A model generated the notes under the pieces. That model saw only the letters and a program-made list of their open reading frames with translations. It was not told the DNA's origin and did not search any database. DNA of 21,874 nucleotides from JBCBEX01 sp039027055 (lineage in GTDB: Bacteria > Bacteroidota > Rhodothermia > Rhodothermales > Rubricoccaceae): the NCBI GenBank assembly GCA_039027055.1, contig JBCCLD010000023.1:1-21874 (forward strand). The letters are read 5' to 3'. Shown here in pieces: positions 1 through 6,507 of this stretch. Made by a program: the position numbers and the translations under genes. The stretch's first letter is position 1. The number at the start of each line of letters is the position of its first letter.

Positions 1-834
1 CTCAGATACCTTGGGCAGTACTTTGTTCAGGTCTTCTTCGATGGATTGTCCGGCAACATTGTCGCGCATACGCCTGACCCATGCCGCTACCGGACGACCG
101 ACTGTGCGCTGTAGCGCCTCGATGAGGCGGCTACGTTCGGCAAGTAGGTCGGCCTCGGCGAAGCGCTGGCCCGTCGCCACGAGCGTTCGCGGCTCGTCGG
201 CCGCTCGCGCGTCGAGCAGCGTCTCCTCGACGAGAGCACGTTGCGTAGCGATGGGCAGCGCCTCGATACCGGCATACCGAATGGTATCCACCATGGAAGG
301 CAGACCCGGCCGGATGTCGAAGGTGACGCGCGCACGTCCTTGACCAAGCGTGTCCACCTCGGCGATCACCTCAGCTTGGCGGTAGCCGTCTTGCTGATAG
401 AGCGCGGCCAGGCGCGCCGCGTCGGACGCCACGACGGTCGTGTCGAGCAGCGCCGGTTCGTCCCCCACGCGGCGCAACGCTCCGCCGAGCCAACCCGGCA
501 GCGACTCGTTCGTACCGAGGCGGTAGATCCAGTAGCCGGGCGTCAGCCCGGTGATGTCAAACAGGCCGTGGTTCTCGCGCGACCGCACGAACGCGAGGAG
601 GTCGTCCTTGCTCCATCGCTGCCGCTCACCAGAGATGCGCCGGTCGATCACGCGAACGGCAACGGAGTCGGCCGGTGCTGTGTCAGCCTCCGCCGCGGGT
701 CGAGCGGGCTGCGCCGTGCCGGTTTGTGCTTGGGCAGCATGGCACAGCAGGACGCTGCCGAGCACGACGAGGAGGCAGAGCGAAACGGCTTGAAGCGCCG
801 GGCTGTGCAGCCGTGCACGGTGCCTGTTCCGCAC
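1..834 (-). CDS. TamA/BamA-family outer-membrane assembly protein, N-terminal part (runs off the left edge)
   Basis: This is an open frame from a GTG at 834 to the window edge, 278 codons, so the C-terminal barrel is not visible. Residues 1-35 look like a signal peptide: basic start, leucine/valine core, AQA before the cleavage point. The following region resembles Bacteroidota Omp85 proteins. It has a segment containing GLTPGYWIYRLG, then a POTRA-like stretch with LYQQDGYRQAEVIAEVD, RVTFDIRPG and IRYAGIEAL. Known family members insert or export proteins at the outer membrane. The GTG was chosen because GAGGAG, inside the last codons of the upstream DUF2795 gene, sits 7 bases before it; the two genes are probably translationally coupled. 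The last roughly 35 codons before the edge no longer read like the expected next POTRA, which usually continues with a GY/GF motif. A cysteine in the signal region lacks a good lipobox, so lipoprotein status is unclear. Confidence 0.72.
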   Translation of the reverse strand, partial: MRNRHRARLHSPALQAVSLCLLVVLGSVLLCHAAQAQTGTAQPARPAAEADTAPADSVAVRVIDRRISGERQRWSKDDLLAFVRSRENHGLFDITGLTPGYWIYRLGTNESLPGWLGGALRRVGDEPALLDTTVVASDAARLAALYQQDGYRQAEVIAEVDTLGQGRARVTFDIRPGLPSMVDTIRYAGIEALPIATQRALVEETLLDARAADEPRTLVATGQRFAEADLLAERSRLIEALQRTVGRPVAAWVRRMRDNVAGQSIEEDLNKVLPKVSE

Positions 835-838
835 GGGC

Positions 839-1057
839 CTACTCCTCTTCGTAGTAGAAGTCGTCGGTGCTGGTGGGGTAGTCTGGCCAGACCTCTTCGA
901 TGCTCTCGTAGGGCTCGCCGTCGTCTTCTATTTCTAAGAGGTTCTGGGTCACCTCCAGCGGTGCGCCGGTGCGGTCAGCGTAGTCGATCAGTTCGTCTTT
1001 GGTGGCGGGCCACGGCGCGTCTTCGAGATGCGCAGCGAGTTCGAGCGTCCAGTACAT
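839..1057 (-). CDS. DUF2795 family small acidic protein
   Basis: The 72-residue protein starts MYWTLELAAHLEDAPWPATK and ends in an acidic tail (FYYEEE). The start, the LIDYADRTGAP segment and the EVWPDYPT motif match the DUF2795 family of short cytoplasmic proteins common in Bacteroidota, whose role is unknown. The frame stays open upstream to 1222, but that extension is low-complexity, proline-rich and unlike the family. The family normally begins with the MYWTL sequence, so the ATG at 1057 was chosen. No clear Shine-Dalgarno precedes it. The stop codon lies four bases before the GTG of the TamA-like gene, suggesting co-transcription. A run of nine C (minus strand) sits 24 bases upstream of this start, and a second in-frame ATG lies beyond it at 1096. 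Confidence 0.82.
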   Translation of the reverse strand: MYWTLELAAHLEDAPWPATKDELIDYADRTGAPLEVTQNLLEIEDDGEPYESIEEVWPDYPTSTDDFYYEEE

Positions 1058-1080
1058 AGGGATAGGCAGGGTCGGCGGAA

Positions 1081-1089
1081 GGGGGGGGG
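1081..1089. repeat. G9 homopolymer tract upstream of the DUF2795 gene
   Basis: Nine consecutive G on the plus strand (C9 on the minus strand) lie 24-32 bases before the DUF2795 ATG at 1057. The tract is between that ATG and another in-frame ATG at 1096. Slippage could alter spacing in the leader, or the frame if translation started at 1096. It may equally be chance in GC-rich DNA. Confidence 0.6.
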
Positions 1090-1304
1090 TCCTCATCGTC
1101 GCCGAGCGCAGGACAGATGGGGAAAGTCGTCGGAGGGTCGAGGTGGGAGGCGACGCAACGCAGTCGTGCACGATAGGACGGGGCACTTCGAAATGCAAGC
1201 GGCCGAACAAAGCAACCCGCAAAGCGCCCGGCTAGCGTGGTGCGCGAACCCTGTGGATGACCCTGTGGGTGGCCGGCCCTGGAGCGGTTGTCGCGCAATA
1301 AGGA

Positions 1305-1338
1305 GCAGGCGGCAGGGCCTCTCGACCGTGCCGCCTGC
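1305..1338 (-). terminator. Hairpin after the M23 peptidase gene
   Basis: A perfect 10-bp inverted repeat (GCAGGCGGCA at 1305-1314, TGCCGCCTGC at 1329-1338) has a 14-base loop and begins 24 bases past the M23 stop. In the direction of transcription it is followed by CTCCTTATTG, only weakly T-rich. It is a plausible terminator, or a transcript-end stabilising structure. It lies in the 304-bp space between the M23 and DUF2795 genes, which otherwise shows only the G9 tract. Confidence 0.5.
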
Positions 1339-1361
1339 ACGCTTGTTCCAAGCGGATCCGC

Positions 1362-2342
1362 TCAGGAGCCTCCGAGCATGGGATTGTCCTCGGCCGCCTG
1401 CTCAACCAAGTCTTGGTATTCCTGCGGCGTGACGCCTGGGGCAAACGTGGTGACCGGGTTTAGCGGGTCACCACTCAGGTCGCGGACTTCGTAGTGTAGG
1501 TGGGGAGCCGTGGACAGTCCGGTGTTGCCGCTGTAGGCGATCAGGTCGCCGCGCTTCACCGAGGCGCCTTCGCGGATGCCCGGGGCGAACCGGGACAGGT
1601 GCGCATAGCGGGTCTCGCGGTTGCTCTTCGCGTGGCGAATCTTGACCAGGTTGCCGTAGCCGCCGCTGACGCCGCGGAAGCTGATGACGCCGTCAGCCGT
1701 TGCATAGATGGGCGTACCCGTGGGCACGGAGAAGTCCACGCCGTTGTGCATCTTCCGAGCGCGGAAGAAGGGGTGGCGGCGCATGCCGAAGCCCGACGTC
1801 AGGCGGCCTTGCGTGGGCAGCATCGCGGGCGTCTGGCCGAGACGCTCCTTGTGGCGCTCGGCGAGCGCGAGTAGATCCTCGAAGCTCTGCGACTGCAGCG
1901 CGATCTGGCGTTCTAGCTCGTCGAACGTCTCCACGTTCTCGCGGAGGATTCGGCTCGTGGGGAGGCTGTAGCGGTCGAATGACTCGTCGCGCGCACCACC
2001 GATGCCCACTTGACGGACGTCGTCCGAGATGGGCTCAGCACCGAGAAGGGCGCGGTAGAGGTCGCGGTCCTTGGCCTCGAGTGCATCCATCTGCTCGGTG
2101 AAGCTCACCACCTGATCGGTGGTCGTGGCAAGCTGGGAGCGGAGGCGCTCGATCTCTTCCTGCTGCGAGATCTCGAGCGGAGTCTGGGCCGTACTCCAGA
2201 GGTACCAGGTCGCGCCCGAGGAGATCACCAGGGCAGCGACGAGGACAGCAGCGGCGTGCTTGAGATAGCGGGAGGCGGTGGGCTTGACCTCTACGAAGGT
2301 GCAAGCCTCGTGGTCATAGTGGTAGTAGGTGTTCTTGGGCAT
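1362..2342 (-). CDS. M23 family metallopeptidase, membrane-anchored (LytM/Gly-Gly endopeptidase type)
   Basis: The 326-residue protein probably cuts peptidoglycan cross-bridges or peptides in the periplasm, or regulates such an activity. A short cytoplasmic start is followed by one membrane segment at about 29-50. A coiled-coil-like region covers about 57-100 and again 135-170. The M23 domain runs from about 175 to 305. The zinc and catalytic residues are all present: H199 and D203 in MHNGVDF, H248 in RYAHLS, and the H281-L-H283 motif in APHLHYEV. Membrane segment, coiled coil and then peptidase is the usual order for divisome- or elongasome-associated M23 proteins of Bacteroidota. Intact catalytic residues argue for an active enzyme rather than an EnvC-like activator. 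The start at 2342 gives a sensible N-terminus; no Shine-Dalgarno is seen. The gene is separated from hprK by 1.3 kb, so it probably has its own promoter. Confidence 0.9.
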   Translation of the reverse strand: MPKNTYYHYDHEACTFVEVKPTASRYLKHAAAVLVAALVISSGATWYLWSTAQTPLEISQQEEIERLRSQLATTTDQVVSFTEQMDALEAKDRDLYRALLGAEPISDDVRQVGIGGARDESFDRYSLPTSRILRENVETFDELERQIALQSQSFEDLLALAERHKERLGQTPAMLPTQGRLTSGFGMRRHPFFRARKMHNGVDFSVPTGTPIYATADGVISFRGVSGGYGNLVKIRHAKSNRETRYAHLSRFAPGIREGASVKRGDLIAYSGNTGLSTAPHLHYEVRDLSGDPLNPVTTFAPGVTPQEYQDLVEQAAEDNPMLGGS

Positions 2343-2994
2343 CGAGGCGAGCTGCTGCTAGCGTGGTGGTAGGGCTGGGGCAAGCGGCTCGCTCCCTGTG
2401 CTGGGCACACGCCTCGCCGTGGCCGGGCTGCGAGCGCAGCCAGCGGCACGAAGGGGACACAGCGTGGTGTGCTCAGCACGGGGAGCCAGGCTTGGAAGCA
2501 CGACTGACGACGAGGGGCGCAGTCGGCTTCAACGGAACGGCTCCGTTTCGCTTCCAGGCGGCAAAGAGCGCGCCATGTTGGAGGGCGAAGCCTCTGGGAG
2601 CCGTGGGATTGGGTGGGTGAAGGGGCTATGGAAGATAGAGGCCTGTGTTAATAGTGTCAACCTGCGTGTCATACCCTCACAACCTGGCCGCTCCATTTGA
2701 CGCTAGCCGCTCGTATTCTCCCCGCCGCTGCCTCTGACTGACGCCTGCAACGCCTTGTTAGACCGTACTCTAGCGCTCTAGAACTCGGACAGGCCTCCCC
2801 CACCTCCCCACGCAGCGGCATCAGGCACCGAGTAGTTCGTCCCGGTCGAGCCGCAACCCGGTTCCCTTTTCACTCAATCCTAGCATCCAGATGAGAGCCT
2901 CGCGGTCGTGTTTCTTGACTGAGCACGCGACAGGAGCTGTTTCGCTGCGGGGCTCCGCCTGCTCAGTGCGGGCAGTGCGGGCAGTGCGGGCAAC
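2343..2994. other. Intergenic stretch, no convincing gene
   Basis: Frames here are short, arginine- and tryptophan-rich and match no family I know. The half towards 2994 is visibly poorer in G+C than the flanking genes. It should contain the promoter of the M23 gene, but no clear -35/-10 pair or Bacteroidota-type TAnnTTTG box stood out. A small palindrome TCTAG-CGCT-CTAGA lies at 2769-2782. Confidence 0.5.
2964..2990. repeat. Three tandem copies of a 9-mer (CAGTGCGGG)
   Basis: CAGTGCGGG occurs three times head to tail without a mismatch. It lies just beyond the 3' end of the small frame at 2995-3225. It is a multiple of three, but no credible coding frame passes through it. Confidence 0.85.
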
Positions 2995-3225
2995 CTAGCC
3001 CCCGCTCGTAATCTGAATAGTCAGCCATGCAGCCTCCGCGGCGCCACGCAGTAATGCCGCGCCAGTATAATTGCCCTTCGCGGTGTTGCGTGCTGCGTAT
3101 GGAGCCAAGTCCAGCACACCATATTTCTCGCTCTCCTGGTCTATCAACCGTCGCACTATGTAATACGGATTCGGCGTCACGATGTCAGCATGGCTCTGTG
3201 TTGCGTATCGGACCGAGGTCGACAC
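2995..3225 (-). pseudogene. Small hypothetical frame, possibly a gene remnant
   Basis: This is a 76-codon frame with no family I recognise. Its first residues (STSVRYATQ) are simply the translation of the 7-bp repeat found at 3198-3249, so the apparent start is not trustworthy. The part after that, with PYYIVRRLIDQESEKYGVLD and later YTGAALLRGAAEAAWLTIQI, reads more like real protein with helical potential. The base composition is lower in G+C than neighbouring genes. A decayed or recently acquired small gene is possible, and so is a chance frame. Confidence 0.25.
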
Positions 3226-3249
3226 GCACTACGCGACTCGCAACACCTC
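3083..3249. repeat. Degenerate 7-bp repeat arrays of GTGTTGC type, facing each other
   Basis: Heptads in phase are GTGTTGC, GTGCTGC, GTATGGA at 3083-3103 and GTGTTGC, GTATCGG at 3198-3211. The opposite orientation appears as ACACGCA, CTACGCG, ACTCGCA, ACACCTC at 3222-3249. The second and third blocks include an 8-bp inverted repeat, GTGTTGCG at 3198-3205 and CGCAACAC at 3239-3246. Such degenerate heptads are known in intergenic DNA of several bacterial groups; their function is not settled. Confidence 0.6.
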
Positions 3250-3284
3250 CTCGGCTATCCTGACATCGACGAACCGAAAGCGTA

Positions 3285-3317
3285 TCATACCAACTCCGCT
3301 TGCAGAGTTGGGTATGA
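3285..3317. repeat. 12-bp inverted repeat with one bulged base
   Basis: TCATACCAACTC (3285-3296) pairs with GAGTTGGGTATGA (3305-3317) apart from one extra G, around the loop CGCTTGCA. The sequence TTGGTATGA recurs at 3471-3479, so an arm of this hairpin exists as a second copy. No T-run follows on either strand, so I call it a structured repeat rather than a terminator. Confidence 0.6.
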
Positions 3318-3319
3318 GC

Positions 3320-3406
3320 GTGTGGACGGTTGACCGTGTGGACGAGGAGAACCACCTTCACACGTAGACACCTTCACACGTGGACGCGCGGATGGGACAT
3401 CCGCGC
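3320..3406. repeat. Short direct repeats and a 9-bp perfect hairpin
   Basis: GTGTGGAC occurs at 3320-3327 and 3336-3343. CCTTCACACGT followed by GAC occurs twice between about 3355 and 3385. Immediately after lies a perfect inverted repeat, GCGCGGATG at 3386-3394 and CATCCGCGC at 3398-3406, with a 3-base loop. The cluster sits downstream of hprK on its coding strand and no coding frame explains it. Confidence 0.6.
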
Positions 3407-3519
3407 TGCATACGTTCACACCCAAAGCCGGCCTCGAAGTTGGGGACCCATCGCAACGATGCTTCCGGATTTGGTATGACTGAAGTTGTACCCTACCGAT
3501 GCGCTCCTTAGCTTTATCA

Positions 3520-3567
3520 GTGTAGGGCCTAGGAAGGAGGGAGTTGGGGGTGGCAAACGCCCTACAC
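3520..3567. repeat. 9-bp inverted repeat in the hprK 3' flank
   Basis: GTGTAGGGC (3520-3528) and GCCCTACAC (3559-3567) are perfect complements, 30 bases apart. It lies about 90 bases beyond the hprK stop. It may be part of a long transcript-end structure; there is no T-run, so the terminator role is unproven. The rest of 3568-3658 shows nothing I can name. Confidence 0.45.
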
Positions 3568-3658
3568 CCTACTCCTTGCTGACGGCCCGAAGTGCACCGC
3601 AGAGCCCTAGCACACAACTTGGGTTATGTAGTGCTGAGAGCCGACAGGTGAGAGCCCC

Positions 3659-4678
3659 TCACTCGTAGTCGTGCTCGAAGTAGGTGACCCCGCGGCGTGG
3701 GCGGGCACCGCCGTCATTCTTGGCCGCGATGCGCTCGGCGAGCCGTTGCTTCATGATCTCCGCAGGGTCGTAGCCATAGTGCCGCAGCAGGTGGTTCATC
3801 GCGATGACCTCACAGATCACCGTCACGTTCTTGCCGGGGATGATCGGTAGGCGCACGAGCGGCAAGTCCACGCCAAGGAGCCCCTGCGACTCCCCGGTCA
3901 TGCCGACCCGGGTGTACTCGCGGTCGCGTTCCCAGTGCTCCATCTCAACAACCACCTCAATGCGCTTCTGGAAGCGGATCGCACGGATGCCGAACATCGA
4001 CCGCACGTCCACGAGGCCGATACCGCGGATCTCCATGAAGTGCCCCATGAGGTCCGTACCTGCGCCCATGACCACGTTCTCGGCCTTCTTCGTCACCACC
4101 ACCACGTCGTCCGCGACGAGCCGGTGACCGCGCTCCACGAGGTCGAGCGCCACCTCGCTCTTGCCGATGCCCGACTTTCCAGTCAGGAGCAGCCCTACGC
4201 CGTAGACGTCCACCATCGAGGCGTGGACGGTCTGCATCGGGGCAAACTGGTCCTCCAGGAAGTCCCGGAGGTGATACATAAACTCCGTGGACGGCATCGG
4301 CGTCCGGTAGACCGGCACCCCCGCCCGTTTTGCCTGCTCGACTTGGGCGATAGGAAGCTGGTTGCTCTCCGTGAGGATGAGGCACGGGACGGGGAAGTTG
4401 ACGAGCCGTTGGAACGCTGCCGCGCGATCGTCCTCGCCTAGGTGGGCGAGGAACTGGTTTTCGGTGTTGCCGAGCACCTGCACGCGCTGGTGCGTGAAGA
4501 GATCGGTGTAGCCGGCGAGCGCAATGCCGGGGCGGTGGAGGTTGCTCTCCGTCACCAGTCGCTCCTCGGCCTCCCCCTCGTGCACCGTCTCGATGTCGAC
4601 GTGCACCGTCTGCCGCATCTCCGCCACCATATACGCGACCGTGATCGACTCTTTTTTGAACGGCTGAGGGGTGCGCAT
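3659..4678 (-). CDS. hprK: HPr kinase/phosphorylase
   Basis: The 339-residue protein is near the family's usual 310-340. HprK phosphorylates and dephosphorylates a serine of HPr or an HPr-like protein, linking metabolism to gene control. The N-terminal domain (about 10-140) is followed by the HASMVDVYG signature at 152-160, the Walker A loop GKSGIGKS at 167-174 and the acidic pair D190-D191. Next come EIRGIGLVDV at 216-225 and the phosphorylase-linked segment LPIIPGKN at 277-284. All key motifs look intact, so the enzyme should be active. The start at 4678 places the conserved N-terminal strand (SITVAYMV) near residue 11. The gene lies 74 bp after moxR on the same strand, separated by heptad repeats. 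No HPr, EI or EII gene is in the window, so the partner is unknown here. Confidence 0.95.
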   Translation of the reverse strand: MRTPQPFKKESITVAYMVAEMRQTVHVDIETVHEGEAEERLVTESNLHRPGIALAGYTDLFTHQRVQVLGNTENQFLAHLGEDDRAAAFQRLVNFPVPCLILTESNQLPIAQVEQAKRAGVPVYRTPMPSTEFMYHLRDFLEDQFAPMQTVHASMVDVYGVGLLLTGKSGIGKSEVALDLVERGHRLVADDVVVVTKKAENVVMGAGTDLMGHFMEIRGIGLVDVRSMFGIRAIRFQKRIEVVVEMEHWERDREYTRVGMTGESQGLLGVDLPLVRLPIIPGKNVTVICEVIAMNHLLRHYGYDPAEIMKQRLAERIAAKNDGGARPRRGVTYFEHDYE

Positions 4679-4747
4679 TGGCGATTTAGGATCGTCGATT
4701 TAGGATTTCGAAAGCAGACCAATCGCACATCATAAATCAAACATCGA
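4679..4747. repeat. Two facing arrays of degenerate 7-bp repeats between moxR and hprK
   Basis: On the plus strand, GGCGATT, TAGGATC, GTCGATT, TAGGATT run in exact 7-base phase from 4680 to 4707. After about 11 bases, CCAATCG, CACATCA, TAAATCA, AACATCG run in the complementary sense from about 4719 to 4746. The blocks share GATT/AATC cores and so form an imperfect large hairpin. The tract is A+T-rich against GC-rich neighbours and abuts the hprK start codon. Confidence 0.65.
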
Positions 4748-4752
4748 ACCCC

Positions 4753-5802
4753 CTAAGGGACTTCGATTGTGTCCAGGATTTTGCGGACGAGGTGGTCCGT
4801 GGTGATTTCCTCGGCTTCGGCCTCGTAGGTGAGCGCGAGACGGTGACGGAGCACGTCGGGGGCAATGGTGCGGACGTCGTCGGGGGTGACGTAGGCGCGG
4901 GCGTCGAGGAAGGCATGCGCGCGCGCGGCGAGGTTGAGGCCGATGGTAGCGCGCGGCGACGCCCCGAAGCTGACGAGCGGCCCGAGGTCGGCGAGGCGGT
5001 AGCGGCCCGGCTGGCGCGTCGCCATGACGAGGTCCACGATGTAGTGCTCCACACGCTCGTCGACGTAGAACCGGTTGAGCAGGCTGCGCGCCTTAAGGAC
5101 CTGCTGCGGCGTCACCACCGTTGGGATCGGCGTGCGCTCGCCCGTGCGTGCCATGCGCCGCATGATCTCCAACTCCTCCTCGCGCGACGGATAGCCGACG
5201 ACTACCTTGAGTAGGAAGCGGTCTACCTGCGCCTCGGGGAGCGGGTAGGTGCCCTCCTGCTCGATCGGATTCTGCGTCGCCAGGACAAGGAATGGCTTTG
5301 GCAGCGGGAACGTCGTCTCGCCGATGGTGACCTGGCGCTCCTGCATCGCTTCGAGGAGCGCGCTTTGGACCTTGGCGGGGGCGCGGTTGACTTCGTCGGC
5401 GAGGACGAGATTGGCGAAGATCGGCCCCTTCTTGATCTGGAAGGCAGCCGTGCGCTGGTTGTAGATAAGCGTGCCGAGGAGGTCGGCCGGGAGGAGGTCG
5501 GGCGTGAACTGGATGCGCTGGAAGTCGGCATCCAGGGCCTCGGCGAGGGCGCTCACGGTGAGCGTCTTGGCGAGGCCGGGCACGCCTTCGAGGAGGACGT
5601 GGCCGCCCGCGAGCAGCCCGATCAGCAGCCGCTCGACCATCGTCCGCTGCCCGACGACCACTTCGGCGAGCGCGTCGGTGAGCGTGCGCACGAAGGCGCT
5701 CTCGCGCTCGACCTCCTCGGCTAGGGCTGCGATGTCGGCCGAGGTGAGGCCGGAGGCGTGAACCGCAGGGCTAGTGGGGCTCGGCAGCGTCGGATCGAGC
5801 AT
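4753..5802 (-). CDS. MoxR-family AAA+ ATPase
   Basis: The 349-residue protein is of a size typical for MoxR. Such ATPases act as chaperones that help assemble or activate partner complexes, often with VWA-domain proteins. Visible motifs are the Walker A GVPGLAKT at 73-80 and Walker B LVLADEV with D136-E137. The segment ATQNPIEQEGTYPLPEAQVD, typical of MoxR, begins at 175, with an arginine at R195. The C-terminal lid contains GASPRA. An upstream in-frame ATG would add 16 residues encoded by the heptad repeat, so the ATG at 5802 (MLDPTLPSP) was preferred. MoxR genes usually precede DUF58 and VWA genes; here the next gene on the strand is hprK, which is atypical. Confidence 0.93.
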   Translation of the reverse strand: MLDPTLPSPTSPAVHASGLTSADIAALAEEVERESAFVRTLTDALAEVVVGQRTMVERLLIGLLAGGHVLLEGVPGLAKTLTVSALAEALDADFQRIQFTPDLLPADLLGTLIYNQRTAAFQIKKGPIFANLVLADEVNRAPAKVQSALLEAMQERQVTIGETTFPLPKPFLVLATQNPIEQEGTYPLPEAQVDRFLLKVVVGYPSREEELEIMRRMARTGERTPIPTVVTPQQVLKARSLLNRFYVDERVEHYIVDLVMATRQPGRYRLADLGPLVSFGASPRATIGLNLAARAHAFLDARAYVTPDDVRTIAPDVLRHRLALTYEAEAEEITTDHLVRKILDTIEVP

Positions 5803-5897
5803 GCTGATTTTAGATGTAGGATGTTTGATTTTCGATTGGCACAGACACAACCAGCGCCGCTTCGTTTTCTCGGCTCAAATCGAAAATCCCAATTCAA
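5803..5897. repeat. Facing 7-bp repeat arrays with an 11-bp inverted repeat
   Basis: From about 5804, in-phase heptads with GAT cores (TGATTTT, AGATGTA, GGATGTT, TGATTTT, CGATTGG) run to 5840. A complementary block (TCAAATC, GAAAATC, CCAATTC) covers 5875-5895. GATTTTCGATT at 5827-5837 and AATCGAAAATC at 5878-5888 are perfect complements around a 40-base loop. The structure separates the copper lipoprotein gene from moxR and could act at the transcript end. Confidence 0.7.
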
Positions 5898-5905
5898 GTA
5901 TCCAC

Positions 5906-6376
5906 CTACGTGACGATCATCACGCCCTGCATGACCGAGTAGTGGCCCGGGAACGTGCAGATGTAGCGGTAGCGGCCGGGCTCGGTCGGGGCCGAGAAGG
6001 TGACCTGGACAGTCTGGCCGGGCTGCGACATCGGCGTGGAGACGAACACGGCGGGGTCGTCGGGGACGTAGTCAGTGGCGCCCGCCGTCATGCCGGCTAT
6101 GCCAACGCGATCGACGTCGTCGTCGTTGTCGGTGTTGAGGATGAGCACGTTGTGCTGCATCGCCGGACTGGTGGCCGTGTTCTCGAACACGACGGTCACC
6201 TCTTGGCCGGCGTCGACGGTGAACTCGGTCTGGGCGTAGCGCATCTCGTTGCCGACCGGCTGGATGACGATGGCTCCGTCGGGGTAGGCACCATCGCCGC
6301 TGTCGGCACCGCCGCCGCACGCGGCCAGGGCAGCTACGAGTACGGCACTAATGAGGAAGAGGAGAGCACGCTGCAT
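5906..6376 (-). CDS. Azurin/plastocyanin-like type 1 copper lipoprotein
   Basis: The 156-residue protein probably carries electrons in the periplasm or at the membrane surface. It begins with a lipoprotein signal (AVLVAALAAC, lipidated cysteine at 20), then a Gly/Asp-rich linker. A cupredoxin domain covers about 35-156. The four expected type 1 copper ligands are visible: H75 in MQHNVLIL, then C140, H145 and M149 in YICTFPGHYSVMQG. The Cys-x4-His-x3-Met spacing is that of azurin and related cupredoxins. Homologues serve as donors to cytochrome oxidase or nitrite reductase; no such partner gene is nearby, so the partner is unknown. The gene is divergent from the HEAT-cyclophilin lipoprotein gene, with 131 bp between the two starts. 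That space must hold both promoters, but I could not place them with confidence. Confidence 0.9.
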   Translation of the reverse strand: MQRALLFLISAVLVAALAACGGGADSGDGAYPDGAIVIQPVGNEMRYAQTEFTVDAGQEVTVVFENTATSPAMQHNVLILNTDNDDDVDRVGIAGMTAGATDYVPDDPAVFVSTPMSQPGQTVQVTFSAPTEPGRYRYICTFPGHYSVMQGVMIVT

Positions 6377-6507
6377 CAGAATCAGGGGTGAGGTTGAGAG
6401 CTTGGGGGAGGGTGCGGTACTCTCGGCACTCCACCGGGTTCAGCACAGAGACGTTCTCCCACAGACGTTCGTTTCTTGGACCGTCCCGCTCCCCATCCCC
6501 GCCGCCC

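Noticed and set aside
241..1059. 272-codon open frame on the plus strand at the left edge
   Set aside because: It lies opposite the TamA-like and DUF2795 genes, which have recognisable family sequence and a Shine-Dalgarno.
2363..2700. Short plus-strand frames upstream of the M23 gene
   Set aside because: No start signal, no family resemblance and biased composition.
2769..2782. TCTAG-CGCT-CTAGA palindrome as an operator
   Set aside because: It is only five pairs per arm, is isolated and is not placed near a recognisable promoter.
2964..2990. Tandem 9-mers as the start of a CRISPR array
   Set aside because: The units are adjacent with no spacers, only three copies, and no cas gene is present.
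3285..3617. 110-codon minus-strand frame downstream of hprK
   Set aside because: It runs through hairpins and direct repeats and has no protein-like character.
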